This document shows, piece by piece, positions 36,651-48,848 of a DNA stretch of 64,000 nucleotides (position 1 is its first letter; each line of letters begins with the position of its first letter). The stretch comes from Rhipicephalus microplus (lineage: Eukaryota > Arthropoda > Arachnida > Ixodida > Ixodidae). The notes under the pieces were generated by a model. That model did no database searches, was not told where the DNA came from, and saw nothing but the letters and a program-made list of their open reading frames with translations. The position numbers were made by a program, and so were the translations under genes. The stretch spans positions 9,729,501 through 9,793,500 of the forward strand of contig NC_134704.1 in assembly GCF_043290135.1 (NCBI RefSeq), in the 5' to 3' direction.

Positions 36651-37714
36651 GTAGGCACTGTAACCTTTCTATTTTGAGTTAGCACGAAGCCAGTTATTGT
36701 CATAGCGATTTAACCACTCCATATCTGTTATATCAACAACTGCGGAGACCCTATGTCTCTAGGCGCGAGAAAAAAAATATGCCTCAAGGCCGGAGCAATG
36801 AATGCGATAGGAAGAAATCGTAATGTCAAATGAAGAACGACAAGCAACTCGAAACTTACACCTTACCGCTGAAGCACAAAGAAAGATCCGGAGACTCAAA
36901 AATGACGCGGAGGTATTGACATAACAAACGTGAACTAACAAGTGTCAGTTATTACGCTTTTGGGTTTTAGCGGCACGCTGCAAGTGTAGACAAAGCGGAC
37001 CCCTACGCTTTTAGATATTCTGCGGCACGTGGAGCAACCCCTCTGTGTCATCCTGCCACGGGGCGATGTCCGACGCAAGGTGTGCCTAAGGTCCCTAGAT
37101 AAGAGAATAAGTTTTTATACAGGGACCATAGATGTGCCCGATGTTTTTTTTTTGTTCCTAATCATGAGTGGGTATACAAAAGGGGCCACTTTTTGTGGTC
37201 GTCTGAAGGGCAGTTTCCAAACTGAATGAAAATGCAGGAGCGTTGCGTGATAAAGTACACGCTCAAGCTCGTTCGAGATCTGCGCACCGGCAGCGGTAAA
37301 TTTTTGGTATAAATAGGTCGCAGTAATTGGATGCGAAGCATCTTATGAGCGAACTTGATCCAGTGGCGTCCGCGATCCACTCCGCATGCATGTCCCCCTT
37401 CTCTCTTCTCCTACGCTCGTCCTCTCGAGCCTCGCAATGCCGATACAGGCAAAGTCTGCTAGCCTATGCCTTCTCTCCTCTCTCTCTCCTCTAGGCATCC
37501 CTCCCCGTGGAGTATAAACCTCCAATCGGCATGCGCGTCCCCCTTCTCCCTTCTCTTTTATCTTGCCTCTTTATTTTATTTTTATTTTTTGCCTCGCAAC
37601 ACCGACGCAGGCAGCGTCTGCTAGCGACTTTCAGTGACACGCAACTCAGTGACATGTAATTCAGTGTATTGCACAGTTGCACGAAGACGAATGATCCCGA
37701 CATGCTTTGCGCAG
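36651..37714. other. Plexin intron 7 (1.1 kb)
   Basis: Bounded by AACG|gtaggc and gcgcag|TGA. Its right third is the GC-rich repeat D copy; the rest shows nothing recognisable. Confidence 0.8.
37331..37630 (+). repeat. Dispersed repeat D, copy 3, next to exon 8
   Basis: It starts with ggatgcgaagcatcttatga then gcgaacttgatccagtggcg. Pyrimidine-rich blocks follow (cccccttctctcttctccta, repeated in altered form at 37549) with two versions of the gcaggcaaagtctgctagc / gcaggcagcgtctgctagc motif. It appears inverted at 56735-57046. It ends about 85 bases before the exon 8 acceptor. Confidence 0.75.
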
Positions 37715-37887
37715 TGACGTTGTACAAGTGCCTGTTGCTGGGCAGCCACGGCGGCCGCCAGGACTGCTCACTGTGCCTGACGCGCGACAAGCGCTACCAG
37801 TGTTCCTGGTGCGGAGGGTCGTGCAACTACGGACCATCGTGCGTCGAGCCAGTCACCACTTCGTGTCCACCGCCACGGATCGACTGG
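37715..37887 (+). CDS. Plexin exon 8: third PSI domain
   Basis: Acceptor ctttgcgcag, donor GACTGG|gtgagc. The joined frame reads VTLYKCLLLGSHGGRQDC, SLCLTRDKRYQCSWCGG, SCNYGPSCVEPVTTSC and PPPRIDW. The order YKC, DC-x-x-C, C-x-WC, C, C and C is a complete PSI cysteine pattern. Codon use is GC-rich at third positions. A GC-rich repeat ends about 90 bases before the acceptor. The exon ends in phase 0 and continues directly as IHPLNGP in exon 9. Confidence 0.95.
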
Positions 37888-39780
37888 GTGAGCGGACGCT
37901 AGATGGCCTTGAAATGTTGATTACGAGCAAACGTGATTTTAAGCACGCACAGAACAAGCACGTCAGAAAAAAAAAAGACAGAGAGATTGACCTGTATGAG
38001 CCAGGTTGGCTACCCTGCACGGTGGCAAAGGTTATAATTCATTAGATATGCCTGTTTGGTACTAACGCAGAGAAGTGAAAGTTCAAAGGCTTATTTTTTT
38101 TCTTGGGCACAAGATTAACTACACCTAACATGCAAGAAAGAAGAAACGGTATAAAAAGAAAGGCAGAGAAGTTAACCAGCCCAAAAAAGCCAGTATGTAA
38201 CCCTAAACGTGGGGACGAAATGGGGAGGCAGTGTTTTCATGGGCGAAATACCTTAAGAGCCCGCACTGTCCCTCCTCGAAAAGCCGTCCGGTGTCTACAG
38301 CAGATGTAGCGCATGTGCACGTGAACAAACAAAAACCTATGTGAACAATAAAAATGTTAACAGAAGGCTGTTAACAACAACAAAATAATACTATTTTCCA
38401 GAATATAATAGAAGGCCACAACAGCATAAAAGTGGCTGAACGTTAACACCAACAAGATAATTCGAAGTTGAAGGCGCAGCAAGTGACGACTACACACTAG
38501 AAGTGTTCTATACCGGAGGTGTTCATTTACAAGCGCGACTGAGCAATATCACGGGTGATTTAGGCTAACACCGAACGACCCTCAGTGATTCGCCTATATT
38601 CGGTATGATTCACTGCGAGGAGATGCGTGGATGTTTTTTTGTAGTCATAAAAAGAGTGATACGCACTCGCCGAGTGCCGTAATGTCTACTAGCACCGCTA
38701 GTAGCTTTTTTGACAACCGTAGCTGAGAAATGCAGAGAAATTTTACGATATTTTCTCGTCGCATAATATTAATCTACTTTAGAGCGGTATAAGCAACACC
38801 TCAGCACAGTGCATTTTACCTGTCTGACATTTGAATTTATCGCATATGTAACACATCTTTTTTCCTTTCGTCATCGCCCCCATCATTTTCTATTTTAGGA
38901 GTTTCAAAAAAAAAATGTGCGGATATTGGCACCTGTATAGAGAAAGTCCTTCGCACATTCACTGTATTCTAACTTCTTCCGTAAATATGGAAAACCTCCG
39001 ATTTCACACAAGTTTGTTATTGCGGAATGAAGTAGCACACCTAAGTAGCACACCTTGTACCACACCTAAGAGCTCCCGGTTTAACAATACTTTAGTTTAT
39101 AAATGGGTTGGTACTAAACTAAATCATTATTGCGTTTTCGCAGCATAGCATTTAATTTGCCTATCTTCGTTTATTATCTTTGAGACAGCTTTCTAAAAAC
39201 TGTCACTTTCAATACAAATATTCGCCCTAACAAAACCTACTAGGGACACAAAAGAACTAGCAAAGCATTATTCACGATGTGGCAGCAATTGACAATGAGC
39301 CGACGGATTCCTAATAGGGCCACTGTTCACTCATTAGCCATGCAGGTAATGGAATTAACGGTATCCGTGACACGCGTAACACGTTTTCGTTCAACACAAA
39401 GCACTCTTCGCAACTTTGTTTCGCGGTGTGATTCGCCAACTCTATTTTCGTTGTTTCTTTACGGCGAGCGTTTCGTTTCGATGCGAATACGCGGGAAAGC
39501 AACTTCTTTCCGAATGAACCTCCATGAAGTAGTAAATAGTAACAGATACAACCATAGGTAAGCACACAGCTTTTATTTCCTGTGCTTTCATTTCTAGGTA
39601 GCTATCTTCACTGCCCATAAACGACTTATTATTGCGATTATAAGGTAACTATCATGGTTTAAAGAAGCGTGTGGTGCGTTATTATATTTCAAGCGTTAGT
39701 AAAATATACGAGGGCAAAGACCGATCACTGCGTTAGCTGCAGTCAGACACTGGCTGCGCGAATTGATAATAATTAGATGA

Positions 39781-39985
39781 GTTTAACGTCTCCAAATTGT
39801 GATATGATTACCAGAAGCGCAGTAGTAGAGGGCTTCGTAAATTTCGACCACCTGTGGTTTTTTTCACATGCCCCTGAACTTCACGGGCTTCAAGCATTTT
39901 CCTCCCCATAGAAAATGCAGCCACTTTGGTCGGGATTCAATCTCGGAACCTGCGAGTTTACCGTTGAGCACCACAACGCCTACAC
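39781..39985 (-). mobile_element. SINE, diverged copy
   Basis: Minus-strand copy recognised by gagtttaacgtctccaaatt, agtagtagagggcttcgtaa, atttcgaccacctg and gaaaatgcagccac. It has a weak box B (cgggattcaatctcgg) and a tRNA-like head near 39985. It is more diverged than the others and has no visible target duplication. Confidence 0.75.
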
Positions 39986-40264
39986 ACTAAAAATATATAA
40001 AAAAGGAAGTATAGGGTTTGGACTTGCCAAACATGGTGACTCTCTTGATGGGTCCGAGTCAGCATGCTCAGGAGAGTCCCCTGAGGATCTTTAGAACAGT
40101 GAAAGGACTCTTTCTCGAGGGATCACACCACCACGTTTTAGGGAGTCAGGCGACTCTTGTCAGGGCCGCTTCTACGTGGGTCCAGCTACTTTACGGCTAT
40201 TTTTATGGTCATCGCAGACGTAAGCAAAGCATGAAAATAGCAAACAGAAACAAGTAAAAACAGT

Positions 40265-40343
40265 GCATGGAGGTGGCAGAAGAGTAATTGTGGCCAAACT
40301 AGGCAACAGTTTGGCCACTACTACTCTTGTGCCACCTCCATGC
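40265..40343. repeat. Hairpin 1: 36-bp arms, 7-base loop
   Basis: Arm 1 is 40265-40300 and arm 2 is 40308-40343; 33 of 36 bases pair. The arms contain gcatggaggtggcag and ctgtt/aacag next to tttggccac. A third partial copy of the arm 2 sequence (ggcaacagtttggccacgat) follows at 40347-40374. Confidence 0.9.
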
Positions 40344-40475
40344 GCTGGCAACAGTTTGGCCACGATTACTCTTCTTGTATTCCATAAAAGTTCATCATGA
40401 ATATCTGATCATTTGGAGAAAGGTAATCAATGTACTGAAGTAAAGTATGTGATTGGGCTAGTCGGTACTGCATTA

Positions 40476-40578
40476 TTAAACTTCTCTGCGCAAAAACTGC
40501 CGACAAGTAACACAAAATCCTGCACTCGTCCTCGTCTTTTGTGTTACTTGTCGGAAGTTTTTGCGCTGAGAAGTTCAA
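40476..40578. repeat. Hairpin 2: 42-bp arms, 19-base loop
   Basis: Arm 1 is 40476-40517 and arm 2 is 40537-40578; 39 of 42 bases pair. The arms contain gcgcaaaaactgccgacaag and its complement. The loop is 40518-40536. Confidence 0.92.
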
Positions 40579-41508
40579 TAACGGTTATCAATCGCCGTGA
40601 TTGCCGAAACCGAACACAAGCTGATTCAAGCAACTTGAAACAGATCGAATGTATCTGGCCCTAGATGGCAGGAAGCTTTCTGAGCGACTTCTTCACGAAC
40701 CGTGATCACACATAAAGCCCTTATGCCATCAGCCCTTATAACATTGCGAGTGCGTAGCAATGCTTACGGTGGACAGCAGATTAGACACCTAAATTGCGTG
40801 TCTGAAGCCTAAATAGACAGTGTTCATATGAAATATTATTGCAATTTTTACGAAGCGTGGTGAATACATTATGGAAGACAAAGGCTACGCAGGCTAATGT
40901 GTCGTTCAAAAAAAAATGGTGGCTGGACAGAATGCTTGGATCTCGGTCTCCGTAAGGTCATATGCTTACTTGAAGTCATAGACGCGCTCAATATAAGATA
41001 TGGTGAGTTTCGCATACGTTTGCCACAAAAGAAGACGTAAAAGTTGATTATTAGCTTTCTGCAGCTTTTTCTTGTCAACATGATATGGCCTAACGTTGCA
41101 CAGATACAAACTTTATGTGCTCTAACGCGAGACTGTTTCCAAAGTTTCGAACGTAGACTGCCCACGATGCTTATTTGAATTGAAATACTTCCTGCAAATG
41201 TTGATGAGGACGTCAATCGTTATCGAGAATGCAGCTGTCTTTTGGTCTTCGTCCTTTTCAAATGAAGATTTAACTCATGGGAAACTTTGACTCCCCTGTT
41301 CGAACATGGGTTAAACGCAGAAAGACTTATTGGATGACTTCTGGACCACTTTGAAATAAAGCTTTTATGTCTAAAAGAAAGGAAAGTCACCATACTCAGT
41401 AAGTCAATACTTTGACTTTAGGTCGCAACTTTTTTACAATTCAGAAAAGCCGTTCAATTCAAAATAAACGTAAGACAATATTATTCACAAGAATATATAA
41501 TTCATTAA

Positions 41509-41739
41509 TATGTGGGGTTTACCGTTCTAAAGCCGCCATACGATTATGAGAGACGCCGCAGTAGAGGGCTCCGGGAATTTCGACCACTTGGGGCTCTTTA
41601 ACATGCACTTAAATCTGAGCACACGGGCCTACAGCATTTTGGCCTCCATCTAAAATGCAGCTCCCATAGCCGGGATTCGATCCCGCGTCCTGTGGGTCAG
41701 CATCAGAGTACCTTAGCCACTAGACCACCACGGCGGGGC
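41509..41739 (-). mobile_element. SINE (Ruka-like), near full length
   Basis: Minus-strand copy. It starts at the right with gccccgccgtggtggtctag (box A) and has box B ggatcgaatcccgg. The body ends at tgtggggtttaccg on the left. Flanks carry an imperfect duplication (cacaagaatata at about 41487 and aacaagaagata at about 41741). Confidence 0.9.
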
Positions 41740-41829
41740 TAACAAGAAGATATACACATCAGTTTTGTTCCAAAATCAGGGCCCCATAACTCGCAGAGGA
41801 GTTGTGAATAGGACAATTATGCCGTATCC

Positions 41830-42390
41830 AGTTGTACAAACACTATAGGGCGGTGGGGATAGAAGTGGGGTAGAATTGAAGAAGTGAATATAGCATGAAG
41901 CCAGTATATAATAATTTCATAACAAGTAAACGACTGACATTCTGTTAGGTTTGTTGGTAGTTTGTTCCAAAGATAAGATGTGGTATGTGTGAATGTAAAT
42001 GATCCTTAATTCATGCGAGACTTTGAAATGATTAATGTTTTCGGGGTAATTAATCGTATCGGGTACGGCGTGCTTTGGTTACTAATTTTTACAGAAGGAC
42101 ACAGCACAATTTTATCCATGCTGTCTTACAGCAGTACGAGAACATAGTAATCAATGCAGCGTTTCACAGGAAGAATATTAAGCAATGGGTAGGCAAATGT
42201 AATTTAAAAGGTTTGTTTTAGGAAGAGGATAGAACGGAGCGCTGTGTTCTGTGCTGAGATAATTGTCAATAAAGTGGTGGGATATGCGAGCCCGTATATG
42301 GTAATGGCGTATGTATTGTGTGAATGTATGAAAATTGAAGAGAGCAAAGAGTGTGCGGACGCCAGATCAGGTTTTAAGTTATACACTTTG
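41830..42390 (-). pseudogene. Decayed LINE ORF2 C-terminus
   Basis: On the minus strand, broken frames read NTYAITIYGLAYPTTLL, then TIISAQNTALRSILFLKQTF, and later TINYPENINHFKVSHELRII and HILSLEQTTNKPNRMS. The I-x-GLA-x-P-x-x-L-x-x-I-x-x-x-Q-x-x-A-L-R block is the usual sequence after the thumb of CR1/L2-type LINEs. Several stops and frameshifts. Confidence 0.6.
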
Positions 42391-43532
42391 ACGTTTGTAA
42401 CTCTGCACCACTAGCGGATGTCATAGCTTTGTAATAATACGCCTTTTAAAACAACAGAAGCGGAGAGATGCAGTTTCGTTATACTATATAAAGAAATTAC
42501 AATACAATACATTAAGGCGCTGGCTGCTCTGAGGCTTCACAGATCAGCCAGCCAAGTGAAACGTACAAGTTACGGAGTTGATAAGTTTACATAAGTAGCA
42601 CCAGACTGCCAAAATTGTATGCTGCCTGCACCTTACAGGTCTGGTGCCACACGCTAGTTAAACATTTTGAGGACATTGCGAAAAAAAAAGTGTAACGACA
42701 AAAGAGTAACGATAAAGCTAGCAGCTAAATCGCTTACACCCGATCTCGTGTAACTCCTCTTGGCGCTAATTTAAGCTTTATGCAAACACGAAGCCTTCAG
42801 GGAAAGACGCGGTTTTGCTGCTGTCTGTAGGCTCAATATGAAGTAAGCGTTGAGGGCGAAGACCAAACAAATGTAACAACCGCCTACGGACATTTGTTGA
42901 GATAGCACGCACTAACGTGCCGTTTTGTTCCAAGTTTACAGTAGTTCAGCAGTTGCTAAGCTCGGAATGATGCTCGCGCAACCAGCAAAGCTTGCCGAGA
43001 ATCATCGTGAATTCTTTAGAGATGTATACCCTGTCTTCAGGCAGTTAGATCGAAGCCACAGTTGGGAACGCACACCGATTACATGGCACCTACTTTTACT
43101 ATATCTTATAAGGAGGCGAAGGTGATTGCATTATGATCGGTTATGTTTTCTTGCACTTAAGTGCTTAAAAGAGTTGATGACTATCATACAGCAAAGAATC
43201 CTGTTGTCATGACCCGAAGCCGGCTGCCTCGATAGATGTGGTCATTATTTAAACGATAGCTACAGTAATGCGTCCTATTATAAAACCTTAGTACCTTAAT
43301 TATGCATGGTTCGTATAATCTTTCACCAATTATCAACTTGAGATGACGAACCATTGACAAATTGCGACAAGCAGCATTGCGTGGTCACGTCGCTGGACAT
43401 GCATTTTTTCATGGAAAGATCGGGCAGAGGAATAAAAACTGCAAGAATGTAAATCATACCACGGATTCACTAATCAAGCATCCTATGGTGACAGCCTTCG
43501 ATAAGCAAATTGGTTCTCTATCATATATGAAT

Positions 43533-43592
43533 TTCGCGGCAATGTACGCTGCTAGTGAGGTTTTCGCGGCAATGTACGCTGCTAGTGAGGTT
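43533..43592 (+). repeat. 30-bp tandem duplication
   Basis: The unit with ttcgcggcaatgtacgctgc then tagtgaggtt occurs twice in a row without differences. Confidence 0.95.
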
Positions 43593-45924
43593 GTCGAGAG
43601 GAAAAGAAGCTTTCCGGCCGAGCACAGTGACGTGTGCAAACTGTTTCCACGGTCTAATAAGTTACCGGGCTCTCGTTGTCACGATCCCACTAAGTACGGT
43701 GCCTATAATACGTCTATGGGGCATGTTGTACGCGTGCCTTGCTTCTGTGTTAATGTCCGTTTCGCCTTTAGTGGCTGTAGTGAATGAAAACGTTTGTGCC
43801 GTTACATCACTTATAGAATGACGAGCAATGTCAAGAAGATTCTGACGTTGATGACATTTATCGCATTCGCGTTGTAGTAACCTAATTTGGATTGGCCGTG
43901 ATTATCCGAAATATCACCGCACATTGCAAAAATGAATTAGTACGTTCAAAAAGGGGGCTGCAATTTCAAATTTTAGGGCACAGTTTTGATTATTTGCGTA
44001 CCCATTGCACCTTGAAAGCTGAAAATGTGCTTGCAGAGCTATCCTAGTGGACTCCTACATCTATGCAGCGCAGCATTTTGAAGTCGTTAGATGCGGTCCC
44101 CACTTTGCCCCTTGCGAACCACAGCACTTAAAAGCCATTCAACTATAGCCCAATATACTTCATCGCTTCTCAGCGTAAACTTACAGAGACCATGCTCTAT
44201 AGAGACTCTTTTCCTTCTGATTGTACTATTCTTCACTTATGGTCATCCATCCTGCCTGCGAAGAGTGAGCCGTTTAAGAATAACAGTAAGAGAATTTTTT
44301 AAAAATTTAAATACCTTCCTGATAATATTTTTTCTGAAAGCAGTCTAAATAGCTAAAGTGGCGAGTTTTGCTACATATTTATTATTTGTTCACCTTTCAT
44401 GACATTTTCTATCAGATAAAACCATTGACATGGAGTAGATGGCGCAAAGGCGTTGCCCTTACGTCTATTTAATAGCTTGCATGACATGCAGAACTTCAAA
44501 ACAAGTCTGGTTTACACAGAGGGAAACAGCGAGTTAAGACAACGTAATGATTTAAACTGATAATAATTACACGACACGGCTGACGTGCAGATTTGCGGGT
44601 CTTGCTCGTTAACTCCCGCTATTCACCAATCCACTCCTGTCCCAGCTCTGCGGCTGTGTTTATCTCGTCAGCGCTGTTCACCACATCGTCCACCAAGGGC
44701 TTTTTTTTTTCTATTTTTGTTCATTCCGGAAGCCGTTTTGTACATATTTTCTCATTGTTTATACTTGGAGCAGCGAGCCGCTCCTGTCCCGACGACTGGC
44801 TGAAGCTCATTTTGTGCACACGCAGCTATCTAATCGGGTCATCGTAAAAACGTACGTCGACGGATATTCCGGGAGACGTGTTTTGACGACGCGTCCCGCA
44901 CAGCCGAACGCCGCCAACTTGGGGGAAGTGCACTTCCTGTTTTCCCGCGATTTTTCCCTGCACTAATTTTCTTGTGTATTTCTTGATTTTGTTTTTTCTT
45001 TCAAGAGACGCTCTCCCTATATCACGCTGTCCCGCGCACTGGCTTTCTCTGTTTACCGAGTGTCATTCGACCGGCTCGACCTTGGTCGGCTTTTTAGTGC
45101 CCCGATGGATAGATTAAGTTGTTTTCGCTTTACGTCGGGGTCACATTGTCAAACAGTGTAACCGCGCTTTGGCTGATGAAAAAAAAAAAAGATCTAGGAA
45201 ACTTTCCCACGGAAGTCGTTTTAACCTGCGAAACAACCGTGCAGAAAGCGTACGTGACACGCATAACTGACATGGACATTACCCGTTTTGTCATGCCTTG
45301 TGTTGTGTGCCTTGGTATAATTCCAAAAGGTCGGGCGAGTATAGCATGTAACTGTCATTTCTTGAATAACACATTTCGTATGAAGCGTTTAGCGATAACT
45401 AGGTTTCTATAAGGTGCCACAATTATTGTCGAAAATACCAGTGAATTTGTTGAGGCAGAACACTATTGTCGCAGCAAAGAACGAGGACACACAGTTGGAC
45501 GGATGAGACGTCTCACAGCTCAATATGGTATGCACGTTCTCTCACGTGTGAGTCTGTACTGAATAGTATTCATGCTGCTGTTGAAATCTTGAAGTTAGCT
45601 GCACTTTTTGTACCTAAATTTTTCTCTTCACTCACCCAGCAGAGGATAGCCGATCAAACGCAGCCTTTCTTCCTTCAGTGATTTTCACCTTTTTTACTAA
45701 GTTGTTTTTTAAGCCTGTGTACAAGTTTCTTGAATTAAATTAATGAAATGCAAGATAATTCAAGTTGCCTCATACGATTTCTTCAAATATCAAATGGAAT
45801 ATTACAAGCTTCATGGGCTTGCTGATTCTAAACGTCTTTTCGAAAACGAGCTCTTGTTTAGTCAGTGCAAGCTAACCACAGTGATGAATCGCTGTTGTTT
45901 GCTTATCTGCTTTAGTGATAACAG

Positions 45925-45985
45925 GTAATATCAGTTAATATCAGTTAATAACAGTTATATTGTTAATAACAGTTAATGAAACAGT
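45925..45985 (+). repeat. Short irregular tandem repeat (cagttaat)
   Basis: Five copies of atcagttaat / aacagttaat variants about 10 bases apart, shortly before exon 9. Confidence 0.85.
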
Positions 45986-46081
45986 TAATATTATGCGCAA
46001 TGGTTCCAACATCTGCCAATAAACATTTTTTGATCAAACTGCGCTCGACCAACTTGTTTTTATTATTCATCTCCCGCACAG

Positions 46082-46227
46082 ATACATCCTCTTAACGGAC
46101 CCGTGGAAGGCGGTACTTTGGTCACTATTGAAGGTAGCAACCTTGGAACGAGCGAGGAGGAAATAAGAGACAAGATCCTCGTTGGTGGCCTGCCTTGCGT
46201 GCCTGTGGAGTACAACGTGTCTGTCAG
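46082..46227 (+). CDS. Plexin exon 9: first IPT/TIG domain, followed by a GC donor
   Basis: Acceptor ctcccgcacag. The frame reads [36 protein letters not shown] and [12 protein letters not shown] plus AG of an Arg codon. PL-x-GP-x-GGT-x-x-TI-x-G-x-NLG is the hallmark start of an IPT/TIG domain. The donor is GTCAG|gcaagt: a GC instead of GT, otherwise perfect. The nearest GT, three bases on, gives a frame in exon 10 that soon ends at a stop, so the GC donor is needed. NVS is a possible glycosylation site. Confidence 0.93.
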
Positions 46228-48848
46228 GCAAGTACCAATAATGTAGCGCTGTCACTGCGCTTGTAAGTCCTTCACTAAGCCCATATCGTAAGGAACAGCG
46301 AAAGGTAAATGTGTCCTCTCTAAGGTGCATAAAAACAAAAACGATATCCCACACTCAGCACCACGTTATGTTAGCTTCTGTTTGTAATATGCAGACAGGT
46401 AAGTAGAACGTGTAGATAAACTGTACGAGAAAGAAAAATTTTACATCATTTATCGATCACATCACAGCAACTGAGCAGATGAGTTTGAATAACATTACTG
46501 CGTATGTTATTGTCATCAATAAATTTCTCACATACGAACCGCACACAGCACTAAATACATCCATAACAAGTTCGTCTGTAATTAGGTATTTTAAAAAAAT
46601 ACAGGTTCGCACCAGAAATATGTAAACACTTAACTGGCTTAATTCTCTGGGCTGTATCTGTGGAAGCGTATAGAGTTAGAATACCGGATAGACTTTCTTA
46701 TAACACACAGTGAGTCTTAGATACAGACGAGGTCACAATAGTGTTTAACACTTCAGCTAGGTATTACCAGTTTAAACTCTATGTGAATGCATCACATTTG
46801 TAAATTCAACACGATTCGCCCACTTGAAACAACGTGATTACTGAAGGACATTGGCATAGAAGTAGAAAGTGAGTTTGAAGTATCGCGCAAGGTGACATCG
46901 TCTCTTCTGTAAGAAAAATGAGCGATCCCGTTCAAGGAACACAGCATGATCATAGCTTGTAAGTAATTATGTCCCACTTTCCCGCTTGTCCTTTATTTTA
47001 TAAAATCATGCGCTCACGCTGTAGTTATCTGGTTACCAGGAGTAGCACTCATGATAAGACTAAATTTATTGTGTTCTTTTACTGCGAGCCTTATTACATG
47101 CTTGAAAAGCCATAGCCCCGGAAGGCATTGTCTTAATACATAGCTCAAGGCTGATAACTTGCTACGTCCTTTTTTTTAATTAGCTCTAGAGCAGAAAAGT
47201 CTTCATCAGTGAAGGTGCGTGAGAACAAAGACGCTCAAGAGTGCCTTGAGTATGTCACGAACATTAGAAAAGTTCACTGAGTAGGAAAAAAAAAACAGGA
47301 TAGCCAAAAGCGAAATTTGAGAAACACTGTGCCCTAAGTTTAATGGAAGCACGTTATACTCACTCAGGAAGCCCGCTTTCTTATCTGCGCAATTTTCTCT
47401 AAATGGCTCGGCTCTATGTATAAAGTAGAGGACCGAGCACACTTCGGAACGAAATAAAGAAGGCAGTATTTAAGAGAAAAAAAAAGAGATGGTAATAAAG
47501 CGAAAACAATACAAAAGGTCACAAAAGTCTGACAACTAAGGTATCACTCCTTTGATTTTCATCCACTTAGTTTTTGCTTGTTTGTTTCTTTGCCCGGTTA
47601 GAATTGAGGGCTCTTTTGTGGGTGTCAGAGCCTCGATTGGTCATCAACGCCACTGAAATGCCCTGCGGGCAGAAACACTTTCTTTGAGAGCCATGATTTA
47701 TTTACTCATTTATAATCATTGCAGCAGCGATCTTTTTTTTTGCGTTGTTATCAAAAACTATCTCTTAATAATCAAGGCAACAAGAGGGTCATCAAGCTAA
47801 TGGGTACACATGGCATGAAAGTGTGACTTTCAGGGACATTTTGTCCAAGAGTAGCGCTCGCTTTTTGGCTTCTTTGTTTGACATTCCTGTTACTTGAAAG
47901 TAAGATAATGTGACTCTTTAGCAGGATCATAGCAAGAGTGTGCCCTATGAGGCATTAGTTTAATGCAGCTTTGCAGAGTTTATAACCAGACCTTGTCACT
48001 AAGCCTGCAAATGCCTGAATAATGATCAGAACATTTAGTGCAGAAGTCTGCACACAACTTCCATATACAAAACTTCTGTGATTAAAGGAGGTACGTTTGG
48101 ACTCACAAGCGGAAGTACACAGCTTTTGTTTCCAACAAGTGGTCCACAAATGGTCGAAAATATTGAAATCTGCCGAATAGCTCTTAGAAGGGTGCCCACA
48201 GTTGCCGCTGAGAAAACAGCTGCTAAGGACATCTAGCATAACGCAGGTGGGAGAGGGGCGATATTTCACAATTCAGTGGGCTGTGACCGAGGCTCAGTGT
48301 TAGTAGGCATTCTTAAATTGCACATTTAAACAAAATAATAATACAAACAGAAATGTCAGCAGACGTTTGCGACTTTTAAGCATCCCAGCGCAATTCCTAC
48401 AGAAGCTCTCCTTTTAAAGTAGTTGTGCTTGGTATTTCGAGTTTCCTGCCTTCTATATATTGAATTTAAACACACACAAAAAACCTCATTATGGTATGTT
48501 TGTAATTCTAATCTGTACATAAAATTCGAAAGTCTGCTGAAGAAGTACCACCACCACCACCCCGTTTCGCGATGGTTATTTATTCACACCCTTGAAAGAC
48601 CTTTACAATCTTTTATGGTCTCGCAAGTTCCGACACCTCACGGGAGGGAACGTCAATACAGCTACTTAAAGCTCTCACATTTAAAGGTCTTGCAAAATAC
48701 TAATCACGTACGTAACTTACTAAAGAGACACCAGCTTTTCGTTCTATACCGACCCTTTCGAGCAGAATATGGCAGAGTTTCCGCAGACGTGGTGTGCATG
48801 CGATATTGTGGCAGAAATATGATACAGGCGTCCGTTTCTTCATCACAG
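46228..48848. other. Plexin intron 9 (2.6 kb), GC-AG type
   Basis: It begins with gcaagt and ends with tcatcacag. AT-rich; no repeat or gene recognised inside. A short (cca)n run lies at 48549-48561. Confidence 0.85.

Larger units (their letters stand above)
37888..46081. other. Plexin intron 8 (8.2 kb)
   Basis: Bounded by TGG|gtgagc and cgcacag|ATA. It holds a diverged SINE (39781-39985), two hairpins (40265-40343, 40476-40578) and a second SINE (41509-41739). It also holds a decayed LINE (41830-42390), a 30-bp duplication (43533-43592) and a short tandem repeat (45925-45985). Bases 38000-39770 and 43600-45900 show nothing recognisable. Confidence 0.75.
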
